Below are positions 1-7,479 of a stretch of DNA of 8,420 nt, in pieces. Made by a program: the position numbers and the translations under genes. The notes beneath the pieces were generated by a model that was not told the DNA's origin, ran no database searches, and saw nothing but the letters and a program-made list of their open reading frames with translations. The first letter of the stretch is position 1; each line of letters starts with the position of its first letter. The DNA is from Candidatus Poseidoniaceae archaeon (GTDB lineage Archaea; Thermoplasmatota; Poseidoniia; Poseidoniales; Poseidoniaceae): the NCBI GenBank assembly GCA_013329355.1, contig DUKK01000176.1:1-8420 (forward strand). The letters run 5' to 3'.

Positions 1-3000
1 CATAGTGTTAGCAGGTGTGAAGAATCCAGCATCGGCACTTGCAGATACCGGCTCTCGCCACTGTATTTCATGTGAAATATTGTCTTGGGATGGAGCAAAG
101 AATGTCGAGCCTGGATAGTAGGCAATAATACGCCACAATCCTTGGCATGGCTGACCTTCACAGGTTCGTCCATCAAACGCCCACTCGAAACTAGCAATAC
201 CTTGTTCGTTGGTTATCGAACGATTTTCACCGTCGGTAACCCACTCACCATCGTTGGAGAAGTATTGGCGCAGGAAGAATACCTCTTCGTTTTCAACTGC
301 CAAATCTAAACGGTCCCTAATCAACGCGATTTCACCGATAACAGGGTCTCCCTCTGAAAGGCCATTTACCCCAACATAGCGCCAAGTTTGCTGAACTTGA
401 ATGTCTACTCTGGACCTGACCAGAATATCAACATCCATGTACGAACCGTTCAATGACTTATCCGCATCTCTGGCACAGCCACCATAGTTACTCAAATCCT
501 CTGTCGGCTCGTATGCCACACGTAATACTCGGAAGCCTTCTGTCTTACCACCCGTTGTCTCAACACCTTTCAGCGTTGGATTTTGGAGCGGGTCGCCACT
601 GAACCAACTGATGGTCCCACGATCGTCAAGGCCCTGACTAGTACGAATACGGGCGACTGGCCTAACATTCTCCTCCGGGTCGAGATAAATATTGAGACAC
701 TTATCACCAACTGGGTCACCATTACTTTGTTTCAAGACCGCATCGATGTGGAAAGATTCCTTCAGGAACAACCGATAATATTCGGTTCCGTTAGGCGCTA
801 ACCACTTATCTGTGGTAGACTTGAAAGGCCCAACATCAGTAATAGACAAGGTAGAATTCGAGAATATCTGATAAGTCAAAGGTAGCGTTTTTGATTTGTA
901 GCGATACTGGTCACGATTTTGTGAATCAAGCGCAGAGTAGATGATGTTGATATCTGCTTGGCCCGCTTGAACTCCCTCAATATCACATTCTATAACGAAA
1001 ATGCCAAATTCATCGGTTCTCACATCGTTACACTTTGTGATTTGATTGTTGGGGTCATTCTTCATCGTATACTGCGCAGAGACAATTCTACTGGTGAGGT
1101 TGTTGCCCAGCTCATCGTAAAGGCGGCCGGTGAGTATCATTGGCTTGTCTTCATACTGGTTGGTTTGCGGATCAAACTCACCAGTGTAAACAATTTCCTC
1201 ATCTGGCGCGTCAATGAAAGTGGTTCCTATCAAGTTGAAGCCATTTTCAATGTTCGGCATGAAAACGCGGAACTTCTCATTGTTCGGGACGAAGGTACAT
1301 GAATCCCATGCACCGCCCAAGGTTCTGATATCAAGGTCATCAGCGAATGGTTGACAACCTTCGTTTGGTAGATTTTCCTCATATCGTAAGATAACGTTCA
1401 CCGGTCCGAACCCATCAGGTAGGAAGCCTGCAGGATCCTGAGCAAGTTTGGACGGGGTAAGTGGTAAAACATCGGCCCTCAGACAACCAACGGATTCTTG
1501 CCGGCTGACAATTCCATCTTGGTTGGTATCCCAGTCGGAAAATTCGTCGTTATTTCCATCATAATAGCATAGGTGTGAATCTCCCGCACCCGGAATAGGT
1601 TCAGGAAGCGTTAGTTGTCCCGCACCTTGTGGAGCAATAGTGGCAACCAATTGTCGGTAAGTGATTCCTTGGAAGTCAGTGCCTTCAAAGATGACATCAA
1701 CTAAGCCACCATTAGGTGCATTTGCGCCGTTAAGGTTGACTGGGGTAATACTTGGATCATTGGCTCCGTCATCAGTTATCTGGGCAACAAAGTTCCATGA
1801 ATCACCACTTACTCGATAATTGCCAAATTCTTCCTGCACCTGTCGCGGTAGCAAATCTGTGACAGAAATATTGGTCCGAGAGATAACCCAGATATATTGA
1901 CTAACAGATGAGCCTTTGAGAAGTTTGGAGCCTGGATATTCGAACTCTAAGGAGAAATTTCCTAGCGAATCGGTACTGTTGATAGTGAAGGGGACCTCAA
2001 AGAAGCCGTTATCATCAGTGTAGTTAACACCAGTCCTGCCATCGAATGACCACGTATAATTAACTGGAGCATTTCTTACTGGTTGTAGAGAGTTGTCAAC
2101 TAATTTTGCTTGAATAACCGTGCTGGTATTTCGATAAAGTCTTGGAGTCGAAGTCATTTGGAAGTCAGTAGTTCCAATCACTGTAATATTGATGTATGCG
2201 CCAGTAGGTGATAGTGTACTAGTGTTACCGGTGAAGTAGTAGGCAGAATTGGTAAAGTCTACTCTTGTTCCGTATGTCTTAGCCGGGTATTGACTTAGCC
2301 AAGTAAAGTTGTAATCGTAAACCGCGTCACATGTCGAACATGCTTGTGTTGGTTTGGAGGTGAATTGAGTCTCTTGTTGGCCAATGAATAACCCATTACC
2401 GTCGATATCAATCTGTAGCGTTACTGGGTCGTCGACCCACGGTGCAAGGGTTCGGTTGGAAACTGTTCCTGTGACTCTGAATCCTTCACCGGTGTTCATT
2501 TCCGGAACTATCTCACAACGCACTGCACTGTTAGGATCTGCTGGGTCAACCGCTCCACAAGGTGGCAGATTGGTATTACCGCCGTTTACTAACGCAATTG
2601 ACCAATTATTGCCAATGGTGCTGATGAATGGCCTAAGCAGCGCTGCCTCACCGGTGAGGCTTGTTGGATTGCCGTCCCAATTAGTTGGATATGGTTTGAT
2701 TGCTGAAACCTCGTTGTAGTTCAGACCTGCATTAGTCAAGGCGTCGGCGTGGAATAGTGTTGCCCAGTTACCGAAAGTTCCGTCGCCGTTGTTAATCGTT
2801 TTATCGAAGTAATAAACTGGGTTGGTTCCAGGAACAAACAGCGTTCCGTCAATATTCATCCGGTGCATTACTCTAACATTTTCCGGCTCTGTATCGTCAC
2901 CGTATAGGTATGGGAACGGCCATTCATCGGCAAGCTCAGGGAGAACTTGCCCGGTGACAAGATAGTCGCCTGCGGGCAGTGTTGTATTGGTATACAGACT

Positions 3001-6000
3001 GGTAAAGTTGCCCGTAACTGGGTCTCCAGTTACCGGATCTGTGACAACTACGTGCCGTTTTGTTAGGTCATCCCAAATGATTTCTTCATAGCCACCTGGA
3101 ATTTGTCCAGGCCCGTTATCCAAACTGGCATTAAGTCGAATCTGGCGCCAAGTACCGGCAATGCCAACATCTTGCACAAATGTCACTGAGGCAAATCCGC
3201 GGTTATCTGTTCGGTAGCCGTTACCATCAAGTCCAGAGAAATTGGTTGGTGCAGAGATGTTACCAAATGGGCCGCCACGAACTGTGAAGGTAATCGGAAC
3301 ATTGCTAATCAACTTGGTGTAATCACCTCGCTCAGTATCAGCGGTATAGTGTGCCCAGAAGTCAATCTTGAACGGTTGCTCGCTACTCTTGAATGAGCCT
3401 ATTGGTGCAATATTAGCGGTTAGATTTGCCTCCGCCCCGACGAAGTATGCTTGAGATTCAGCGCCATTGAAGGCGAACAATTCTGTTACTTCTGCATAGA
3501 CTTTGTAGGTCGTATTATCACCAACGGTAAGCATTTCCGGGTAGATGTATTGATTGTAAGTAAAGTTGCCGAAATTATTGGTTGGGATGTAGATTGATTC
3601 AATTGCCTTTGTCCCATTATTCGCCCACTCTATATTGATTTGTACTGGTATGTTTGGCGCCGACTCATACTGATTGGTTACGGGGTTAATCCAGTCTACA
3701 TGACCAGAGAATCGCTGTGGTGTTGTTGCGTCAATCCATAGAGTGTCTGGGGCGTCCAAGGTGATGAACGTTGGAGCTTTGTCATCCTTATCGAATACAC
3801 AATCATTATCGGAATCCCAATCGCTGGATTCTTGTCCGTTATAGCACGGGAATCCTATCTCGTCATCCTCCAGGTGGTCAAAGTCAATATCCTCTAATGT
3901 GTCATTATCATCATCCTCATCAATTGCGTCTGGGCCAGTAAATGAATCGCTTGGATTTGCTAGCGCTTCTCCATCGCCGAAGTCATCGTGATCCCATGGG
4001 TTGGTTGAGTTCCTATCGAATCGAATTGGCCACACGAGGATTTCGTCCTTGTCTTCCATGCCGTCCTCATCATCGTCTTCATCGATATCATCGCGCAGAC
4101 CATCATTATCATGGTCAAACGCTTGAGTCAATGAAACCAGCAGTTCAACATTATTGGTTAAACCATCGGCATCCCAATCATCGTCTGCCCAATTAGAGAT
4201 ATTGTCGTTATCATGATCCCATGGTGACTGCTCTTCACCGGTGAAACATCCCGGGATTAATTCCTGGGCCCAATCGTCAATACCATTGTTATCATCATCG
4301 TAATCCTCTGCATCTGGGACGCCGTCATTATCGTTATCTACATCGTAATAACGTGGATTCTGGTAACCTTGAGTCATTTCGCCACGATCCCAAACCGCTT
4401 GGAAGAAACCGTCATCATCGGCATCGGCATCGTTACCATCATCGTCATTATCGTCACAATTTGTTCCGGTAAAGAACGACGCACCCTCAGGTAGGTTAAT
4501 GCTCGCATCCTCATCAAGATCATCATTAGTATCCATGTCGAAATAATCCCAAATACCATCGTTATCATCATCAATATCAAACCAGTCATAGACGCCATCA
4601 GCATCATCATCAATATCGATTGTGTTATTGAATCCATCACCATCTATGTCTTCATCAATTTCATTTTCTTTGACGTCGGCACCCATTTCATCTGGGAAGT
4701 CTTGAACTGCTCCGGTATCTGAGTTCCAGTTCCATCCTTGCACACCCAATCCCAGTCCCATCCAGACAAGGAACGCGTCTCTGCTGTTGGCAATTTGACT
4801 GTAGGTTATACCAGCATCAATTGTGCCGTCACCGCCGTAATCATAGTGATAACAGCCGCCTTGAGCCCCTGGGGTACAGCTCCAATTGTTTGAGGGCCCG
4901 CCTGCTGTTTGTCCTTGGTCTAGACCGATATCTGGCCGGGTTGAAAATGGCAGACCGAGTTGTGCATTAACGCCGTTTAATGGCATCTGGTAAGCAAATG
5001 CATAGGTATAGCCACAGGAGAACCCTGTGGCAAAATTTCCAGCTGTGTAGCCACAGGTTGTCAGATTAAATGTGCCACCCATCTTTGGATCATCTATATC
5101 CATTACACCATCATTACCTTCATCTTGATCCCACCAATTCGGTAAACCATCACCGTCCTGGTCGATATCAAGACCATTGATTAATGAATCTCCATCAGTA
5201 TCAATATCCCACTCATTGCCACCATTACGGGCATTCCATCGGGAGAATAAGAACCAGTAAAATTCTGGCACTTCGCCCGCAGTAACTGGTTGAGTAGTAG
5301 CATCATAGCCGTTGTAATTGAGCATCATAGCATCAAACGGATTGTGTCGGAATACCATATTCCAGTAATCTGATGCGTTGTCAGAGTATCCCTGACCATC
5401 CGCACTGCCATCCAAATCGCCGCCGTCGTCAACCGGATAGTATGGCCTGTAGAACAAGTCCGTTTGGTCAAAATCGACCACTCCACAGTTACCATCATCC
5501 GGGTCATACAGATCTGATAATCCGTCATTATCATCATCCCAATCAATGCTGTTTTCCAGTCCGTCGCCATCGATATCAGAATCGATATCATTTGGTCCAT
5601 CATCACGATATAACGCGCCGTTAATCAGGTGCAGATCATTGTCGTTATCAAAGTCACAATCCCAATCGATATCAAGAATGTCAATTATCCCGTCATTGTC
5701 GTCATCAATATCGTCCCAGTTTGAAATACCGTCCCCGTCCCAATCGTTGAATTGGGAAAATGATGCACGTCGAGAGGTACACCTTGGATCAGGATTCACA
5801 GGTATTGGATTTGCTGCTGTGGGGCAATTCCAGGCAGCAACATCTGCACTTGAGTCAAGAGGGAAGGAATCGTTCTCATTCTGAATCTGGTCGTCATCTA
5901 AATCATACTCAAAATTGGCTTGGTCGCCGCTTACAGCAATATTTGCTAAGTTGTCTGGATTTGGAGTACCACCCATATCGGTATCCAACCAATCATAGAT

Positions 6001-7449
6001 TGCGTTGTAATTCTGATCGAAGGGTCGCAAACGATCATCGTCAAGATCACCATCATAGTCAATCTCACAATCCAATCCTGGAACGCCATCGGTGTCACCT
6101 CCAGGTGTTTGATACGAACCAGTATCATTATTGCGATTGTAATCATTCAAACCGTCATTGTTGTAATCTACTACTACGCACACATCGGGAATGAAATCGT
6201 TATCATCATCAGGGTCAGACATGTCGAGAATACCGTCGTTATCATCATCGGTATCTGAGCTGTCTGGAATACCGTCATTGTCGTTATCAGGGTCGAGGAA
6301 ATTGGGAATTCCGTCCTGATCAAGATCGCCATCAAAAATCTTGGTAAATGAGGGAGTTCCTTGGGATGTTATTGTTGCCTCTTCGAACAGGGGATAGAAT
6401 CCTGATGCAGTTGCGAGTGGCCCATTTACTCGATTCTGTTCCCAAGCCAAGAAGTCAACACCGCCAGAATAAGCAATATAATCGTTTAATTGCCATTCTC
6501 TCGCTGAATCGGTTAACTCACCTGTGTCACCCATTATGGTGGATATGGACACATTGTATGGGTCGCGATCTTGCATATCTGGCACTCCGTCATTATCGTC
6601 GTCGTCATCAAAGTAATCTTGGATGCCATCGCTATCAAGGTCACATGGCCACTTGAATTGGTCGATTCGCCCATCATTATCGTCATCCTCATCATATCGG
6701 TCAGCACCTGAACCATCGCTATCCTCATCGGTAACTCCGTCGTTATCATGATCCATAGGATTCTGGTCTGCTAAGTATAGCGTGCCTACTGGGTCACCGG
6801 TCCACGGATGTATGATGCCAGGGTCGAGGTATCTGTCGGTTGAAACATTGAGCGGATCTAGGCCTTGAGCCTCCAAAGCAGCGATATCTAAAGGCCCTTC
6901 TAGAATACCATCGTTGTCGTCATCCCAATCGTCGACGTCTGGTATACCGTCATTGTCGTGGTCCAGCGGGTCGGTTCCGTAGCAACCATCAAACCGTTCG
7001 AGTAAATCATAAATCCCGTCGTTATCATCATCCAAATCGTTCAAATCGTTGATTCCATCATTGTCGTGATCCTCTTTGTTAGATTCCTCCAGCATGACTG
7101 AGTAGGTCTCAGACAATGCCAGTAGTGCTGAGGTGTCGCTAATTATCCCTGAAGCAACGCCTGGATCAGTCCACATAATGTCGTAAAGAGCGGGGTGAGG
7201 TTGGGGTGGTAACTGATTAAAATCTACCAAGGTTCCCTGCCCTGAAACTTCCCCGCCTTGTGGGACTATCTCCGGCTTGAGAATCTCTCCATCAGAGGCG
7301 ATACCAAAACTCGGAGCCTCCTCGTCCGAGGCTGGCTGAACCGCCAACAAAGAGATGGTAGTACTTGAGATCATTAAGAAGACCATCAGTAGTGATAGTG
7401 TTAATTTCCGACGATTTCTTGGCTTATCTTGATAGTTTTTGATTTGCAT
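1..7449 (-). CDS. Giant secreted/cell-surface protein with TSP3-like calcium-binding repeats and Ig-like modules (C-terminus missing)
   Basis: A single open frame of 2483 codons runs from the ATG at 7449-7447 to the left edge without a stop; I followed it throughout and saw no frameshift. Residues 1-15 are basic (RNRRK at 11-15) and about 16-37 are hydrophobic, a secretion signal or N-terminal anchor. Residues 126-1223 hold about 40 D-x-D-x-D-G loops of thrombospondin type 3 style, interrupted by aromatic or Cys-containing inserts. Residues 1224 to the edge are beta-rich modules with repeated T-[DN]-x-x-G-[FI] signatures, many N-x-S/T sequons and paired cysteines. Known of the families: TSP3 loops bind calcium and rigidify extracellular proteins, and the Ig-like modules form stalks or adhesive domains. 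Inference: a surface adhesin, stalk or S-layer-associated protein. The start is chosen because GGGGTG lies 5 nt upstream, the signal follows directly, and the frame meets a stop (7525-7527) further upstream. No catalytic domain was recognised; the C-terminal anchor, if any, is outside the window. Confidence 0.9.
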   Translation of the reverse strand, partial: MQIKNYQDKPRNRRKLTLSLLMVFLMISSTTISLLAVQPASDEEAPSFGIASDGEILKPEIVPQGGEVSGQGTLVDFNQLPPQPHPALYDIMWTDPGVASGIISDTSALLALSETYSVMLEESNKEDHDNDGINDLNDLDDDNDGIYDLLERFDGCYGTDPLDHDNDGIPDVDDWDDDNDGILEGPLDIAALEAQGLDPLNVSTDRYLDPGIIHPWTGDPVGTLYLADQNPMDHDNDGVTDEDSDGSGADRYDEDDDNDGRIDQFKWPCDLDSDGIQDYFDDDDDNDGVPDMQDRDPYNVSISTIMGDTGELTDSAREWQLNDYIAYSGGVDFLAWEQNRVNGPLATASGFYPLFEEATITSQGTPSFTKIFDGDLDQDGIPNFLDPDNDNDGIPDSSDTDDDNDGILDMSDPDDDNDFIPDVCVVVDYNNDGLNDYNRNNDTGSYQTPGGDTDGVPGLDCEIDYDGDLDDDRLRPFDQNYNAIYDWLDTDMGGTPNPDNLANIAVSGDQANFEYDLDDDQIQNENDSFPLDSSADVAAWNCPTAANPIPVNPDPRCTSRRASFSQFNDWDGDGISNWDDIDDDNDGIIDILDIDWDCDFDNDNDLHLINGALYRDDGPNDIDSDIDGDGLENSIDWDDDNDGLSDLYDPDDGNCGVVDFDQTDLFYRPYYPVDDGGDLDGSADGQGYSDNASDYWNMVFRHNPFDAMMLNYNGYDATTQPVTAGEVPEFYWFLFSRWNARNGGNEWDIDTDGDSLINGLDIDQDGDGLPNWWDQDEGNDGVMDIDDPKMGGTFNLTTCGYTAGNFATGFSCGYTYAFAYQMPLNGVNAQLGLPFSTRPDIGLDQGQTAGGPSNNWSCTPGAQGGCYHYDYGGDGTIDAGITYSQIANSRDAFLVWMGLGLGVQGWNWNSDTGAVQDFPDEMGADVKENEIDEDIDGDGFNNTIDIDDDADGVYDWFDIDDDNDGIWDYFDMDTNDDLDEDASINLPEGASFFTGTNCDDNDDDGNDADADDDGFFQAVWDRGEMTQGYQNPRYYDVDNDNDGVPDAEDYDDDNNGIDDWAQELIPGCFTGEEQSPWDHDNDNISNWADDDWDADGLTNNVELLVSLTQAFDHDNDGLRDDIDEDDDEDGMEDKDEILVWPIRFDRNSTNPWDHDDFGDGEALANPSDSFTGPDAIDEDDDNDTLEDIDFDHLEDDEIGFPCYNGQESSDWDSDNDCVFDKDDKAPTFITLDAPDTLWIDATTPQRFSGHVDWINPVTNQYESAPNIPVQINIEWANNGTKAIESIYIPTNNFGNFTYNQYIYPEMLTVGDNTTYKVYAEVTELFAFNGAESQAYFVGAEANLTANIAPIGSFKSSEQPFKIDFWAHYTADTERGDYTKLISNVPITFTVRGGPFGNISAPTNFSGLDGNGYRTDNRGFASVTFVQDVGIAGTWRQIRLNASLDNGPGQIPGGYEEIIWDDLTKRHVVVTDPVTGDPVTGNFTSLYTNTTLPAGDYLVTGQVLPELADEWPFPYLYGDDTEPENVRVMHRMNIDGTLFVPGTNPVYYFDKTINNGDGTFGNWATLFHADALTNAGLNYNEVSAIKPYPTNWDGNPTSLTGEAALLRPFISTIGNNWSIALVNGGNTNLPPCGAVDPADPNSAVRCEIVPEMNTGEGFRVTGTVSNRTLAPWVDDPVTLQIDIDGNGLFIGQQETQFTSKPTQACSTCDAVYDYNFTWLSQYPAKTYGTRVDFTNSAYYFTGNTSTLSPTGAYINITVIGTTDFQMTSTPRLYRNTSTVIQAKLVDNSLQPVRNAPVNYTWSFDGRTGVNYTDDNGFFEVPFTINSTDSLGNFSLEFEYPGSKLLKGSSVSQYIWVISRTNISVTDLLPRQVQEEFGNYRVSGDSWNFVAQITDDGANDPSITPVNLNGANAPNGGLVDVIFEGTDFQGITYRQLVATIAPQGAGQLTLPEPIPGAGDSHLCYYDGNNDEFSDWDTNQDGIVSRQESVGCLRADVLPLTPSKLAQDPAGFLPDGFGPVNVILRYEENLPNEGCQPFADDLDIRTLGGAWDSCTFVPNNEKFRVFMPNIENGFNLIGTTFIDAPDEEIVYTGEFDPQTNQYEDKPMILTGRLYDELGNNLTSRIVSAQYTMKNDPNNQITKCNDVRTDEFGIFVIECDIEGVQAGQADINIIYSALDSQNRDQYRYKSKTLPLTYQIFSNSTLSITDVGPFKSTTDKWLAPNGTEYYRLFLKESFHIDAVLKQSNGDPVGDKCLNIYLDPEENVRPVARIRTSQGLDDRGTISWFSGDPLQNPTLKGVETTGGKTEGFRVLRVAYEPTEDLSNYGGCARDADKSLNGSYMDVDILVRSRVDIQVQQTWRYVGVNGLSEGDPVIGEIALIRDRLDLAVENEEVFFLRQYFSNDGEWVTDGENRSITNEQGIASFEWAFDGRTCEGQPCQGLWRIIAYYPGSTFFAPSQDNISHEIQWREPVSASADAGFFTPANTM
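52..428 (-). other. Beta-sandwich module with W-F-D-G-R-T motif, copy 2 (residues about 2341-2466)
   Basis: The module runs from VRSRVDIQVQQTW to about SHEIQWREP. It carries TNEQGIASFEWAFDGRTC, then CEGQPCHGLW and IIAYYPGSTFFAPS. Compared with copy 1, the order of the W-F-D-G-R-T and T-x-x-x-G-x motifs is reversed, so the two copies share short signatures but are not simply collinear. Two Cys in RTCEGQPC may form a tight disulfide. Confidence 0.55.
865..1149 (-). other. Beta-sandwich module with G-R-L-x-D-x-L-G-N motif (residues about 2101-2195)
   Basis: The module opens with PMILTGRLYDELGNNLTSR, a motif frequent in archaeal and bacterial surface repeat domains (GRL-x-D-x-LGN followed by a strand). 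It contains TDEFGIFVIEC and ends near YKSKTLPLTYQIF. Two cysteines (CNDV and IEC) lie about ten residues apart and could form a disulfide. Confidence 0.6.
1483..1569 (-). other. Cys-bounded EF-hand-like loop, copy 2 (residues 1961-1989)
   Basis: Residues 1974-1985 read DTNQDGIVSRQE, matching the canonical 12-residue EF-hand calcium loop (D at 1, N at 3, D at 5, G at 6, hydrophobic at 8, E at 12). It is preceded by CYYDG and SDW, and bounded by C1961 and C1989. It sits among beta-sandwich modules well away from the Asp-rich tract. Only one loop is present, so it is not a complete dockerin, which has two. Confidence 0.7.
1867..2145 (-). other. Beta-sandwich module with W-F-D-G-R-T motif, copy 1 (residues about 1769-1861)
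   Basis: The module begins near LYRNTSTVIQAKLVDN, carries PVNYTWSFDGRTG and TDDNGFFEVPF in its middle, and finishes with LGNFSLEFEYPGS and YIWVISRTNISV. The order (edge strand, W-F-D-G-R, T-D-x-x-G-x, then E-Y-x-G-S) parallels the module at 52-428 and suggests an ancestral duplication. It carries several sequons (NTS, NYT, NST, NFS, NIS). Confidence 0.6.
3799..3846 (-). other. Cys-bounded CY-G-SDWD calcium-loop module, copy 1 (residues 1202-1217)
   Basis: Residues C1202-C1217 read CYNGQESSDWDSDNDC, followed by VFDKDDK. The segment joins the Asp-rich region to the first beta-sandwich module. It shares the CY, G and SDWD positions with a second copy at residues 1961-1989, 750 residues further on. 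The two cysteines could close the loop with a disulfide. Confidence 0.55.
4680..5085 (-). other. Cys/Gly/aromatic insert 3 inside the Asp-rich region (residues about 789-924)
   Basis: This is the longest insert, about 135 residues without calcium loops apart from a weak GGDGTIDAG. It starts with FNLTTCGYTAGNFATGFSC, continues through a Gly/Asn-rich part with a second Cys pair (NNWSCTPGAQGGCYHYDYGG), and ends in a Trp-rich, hydrophobic stretch (AFLVWMGLGLGVQGWNWN) before repeats resume at DEDIDGDGFNN. Four cysteines in two close pairs suggest disulfides in an extracellular domain. The family is not recognised. Confidence 0.55.
5205..5493 (-). other. Aromatic-rich insert 2 inside the Asp-rich region (residues about 653-749)
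   Basis: About 95 residues dominated by Tyr, Phe, Trp and Asn interrupt the repeats. Visible segments include DLFYRPYYPVDDGG, DYWNMVFRHNPFDAMM and EFYWFLFSRWNARNGG. One Cys (in GNCGVVDFD) lies at its N-terminal edge. The composition suggests a compact carbohydrate- or protein-binding module rather than a linker, but no named family is recognised. Repeats resume at DIDTDGDSLINGLDIDQDG. Confidence 0.5.
6334..6558 (-). other. Non-repeat insert 1 inside the Asp-rich region (residues about 298-372)
   Basis: About 75 residues without D-x-D-x-D-G loops separate two repeat blocks. The insert contains the segment YIAYSGGVDFLAWEQNR, hydrophobic and aromatic compared with the flanking acidic repeats, and ends in FTKIFDGDLDQDG where repeats resume. 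No family was recognised. Its F-L-x-W core resembles pieces of the later inserts (EFYWFLFSRW near 5250 and DAFLVWMGLG near 4770), so the inserts may be related small modules; this similarity is by eye and weak. Confidence 0.5.
7339..7449 (-). other. N-terminal secretion signal of the giant protein
   Basis: Residues 1-37 show a basic n-region (KNYQDKPRNRRK), then a hydrophobic core around LSLLMVFLMISS and TISLLAV, then a switch to an acidic, soluble stretch (SDEEAPSFG). This is a typical Sec signal peptide or signal anchor. An Arg pair at 13-14 precedes the core, but the following residues do not fit the Tat consensus well. The cleavage site is not clear: after LLA (36) or near QPA (40). Confidence 0.75.
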
Positions 7450-7454
7450 TGCAG

Positions 7455-7460
7455 CACCCC
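7455..7460 (-). promoter_or_regulatory. Ribosome binding site of the giant gene
   Basis: GGGGTG on the minus strand lies 5 nt before the ATG at 7449. It can pair through GGTG with the CACC of a 16S rRNA 3' end. It supports this ATG over the in-frame GTG at 7473. Confidence 0.55.
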
Positions 7461-7479
7461 GACAATATTCCACCGAGGT

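Larger units (their letters stand above)
1..3780 (-). repeat. Beta-sandwich (Ig-like/carboxypeptidase-regulatory-like) module region, residues 1224 to the left edge
   Basis: At least 1260 residues lack Asp repeats and show alternating polar/hydrophobic beta-strand patterns. A signature T-[DN]-x-x-G-[FI]-x-x-x-x-x recurs four times: TDNRGFASVTF (1414-1424), TDDNGFFEVPF (1811-1821), TDEFGIFVIEC (2145-2155) and TNEQGIASFEW (2413-2423). Such T-D-x-x-G-x motifs are typical of Big, carboxypeptidase-regulatory and alpha-2-macroglobulin-like beta-sandwich domains. A W-[SA]-F-D-G-R-T motif occurs twice (1800-1806 and 2423-2429). About 25 N-x-S/T sequons are spread through the region. Cysteines fall in near pairs (CSTC, CEGQPC, C-x9-C ending the 2145-2155 motif), suggesting extracellular disulfides. 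Confidence 0.75.
3781..7071 (-). repeat. TSP3-like Asp-rich calcium-binding repeat region (residues 126-1223)
   Basis: About 40 loops of the form D-x-D-N-D-G-[ILV]-x-D occur, often alternating DHDNDG and DDDNDG about 13 residues apart, for example DHDNDGIND then DDDNDGIYD at the N-terminal end and DWDADGLTN, DHDNDGLRD near the C-terminal end. The pattern matches thrombospondin type 3 repeats, where Asp/Asn side chains coordinate calcium. Variants such as DQDGDGLPN and DIDGDGFNN belong to the same family. At DNA level the words are similar but differ by synonymous GAT/GAC and AAT/AAC changes. Non-repeat inserts lie near 6334-6558, 5760-5890, 5205-5493 and 4680-5085. The tract ends at residues 1210-1223 with a Cys-containing variant before the first beta-sandwich module. 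Confidence 0.9.

Noticed and set aside
85..1302. Plus-strand frames at 85-309, 583-801 and 958-1302 as possible genes
   Set aside because: They lie fully antisense to the unbroken beta-sandwich coding frame and show no motif or ribosome site.
1483..1569. A dockerin domain suggested by DTNQDGIVSRQE
   Set aside because: Only one calcium loop is present and the flanks lack the second loop and helices of a dockerin; described as a lone EF-hand-like loop instead.
4374..6749. Several short frames on both strands (such as 4374-4643 -, 5325-5606 -, 5546-5884 +, 5760-6194 +) rich in Met/Ile/Thr, Ser/Pro or His/Arg
   Set aside because: They are out-of-frame shadows of the Asp-repeat codons in the giant gene; their odd composition follows from reading GAT/GAC repeats in the wrong frame.
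7404..7411. Twin-arginine (Tat) signal from the RR pair at residues 13-14
   Set aside because: The residues after RR (KLTLS) do not give a good S/T-R-R-x-F-L-K match; a Sec-type signal explains the sequence equally well.
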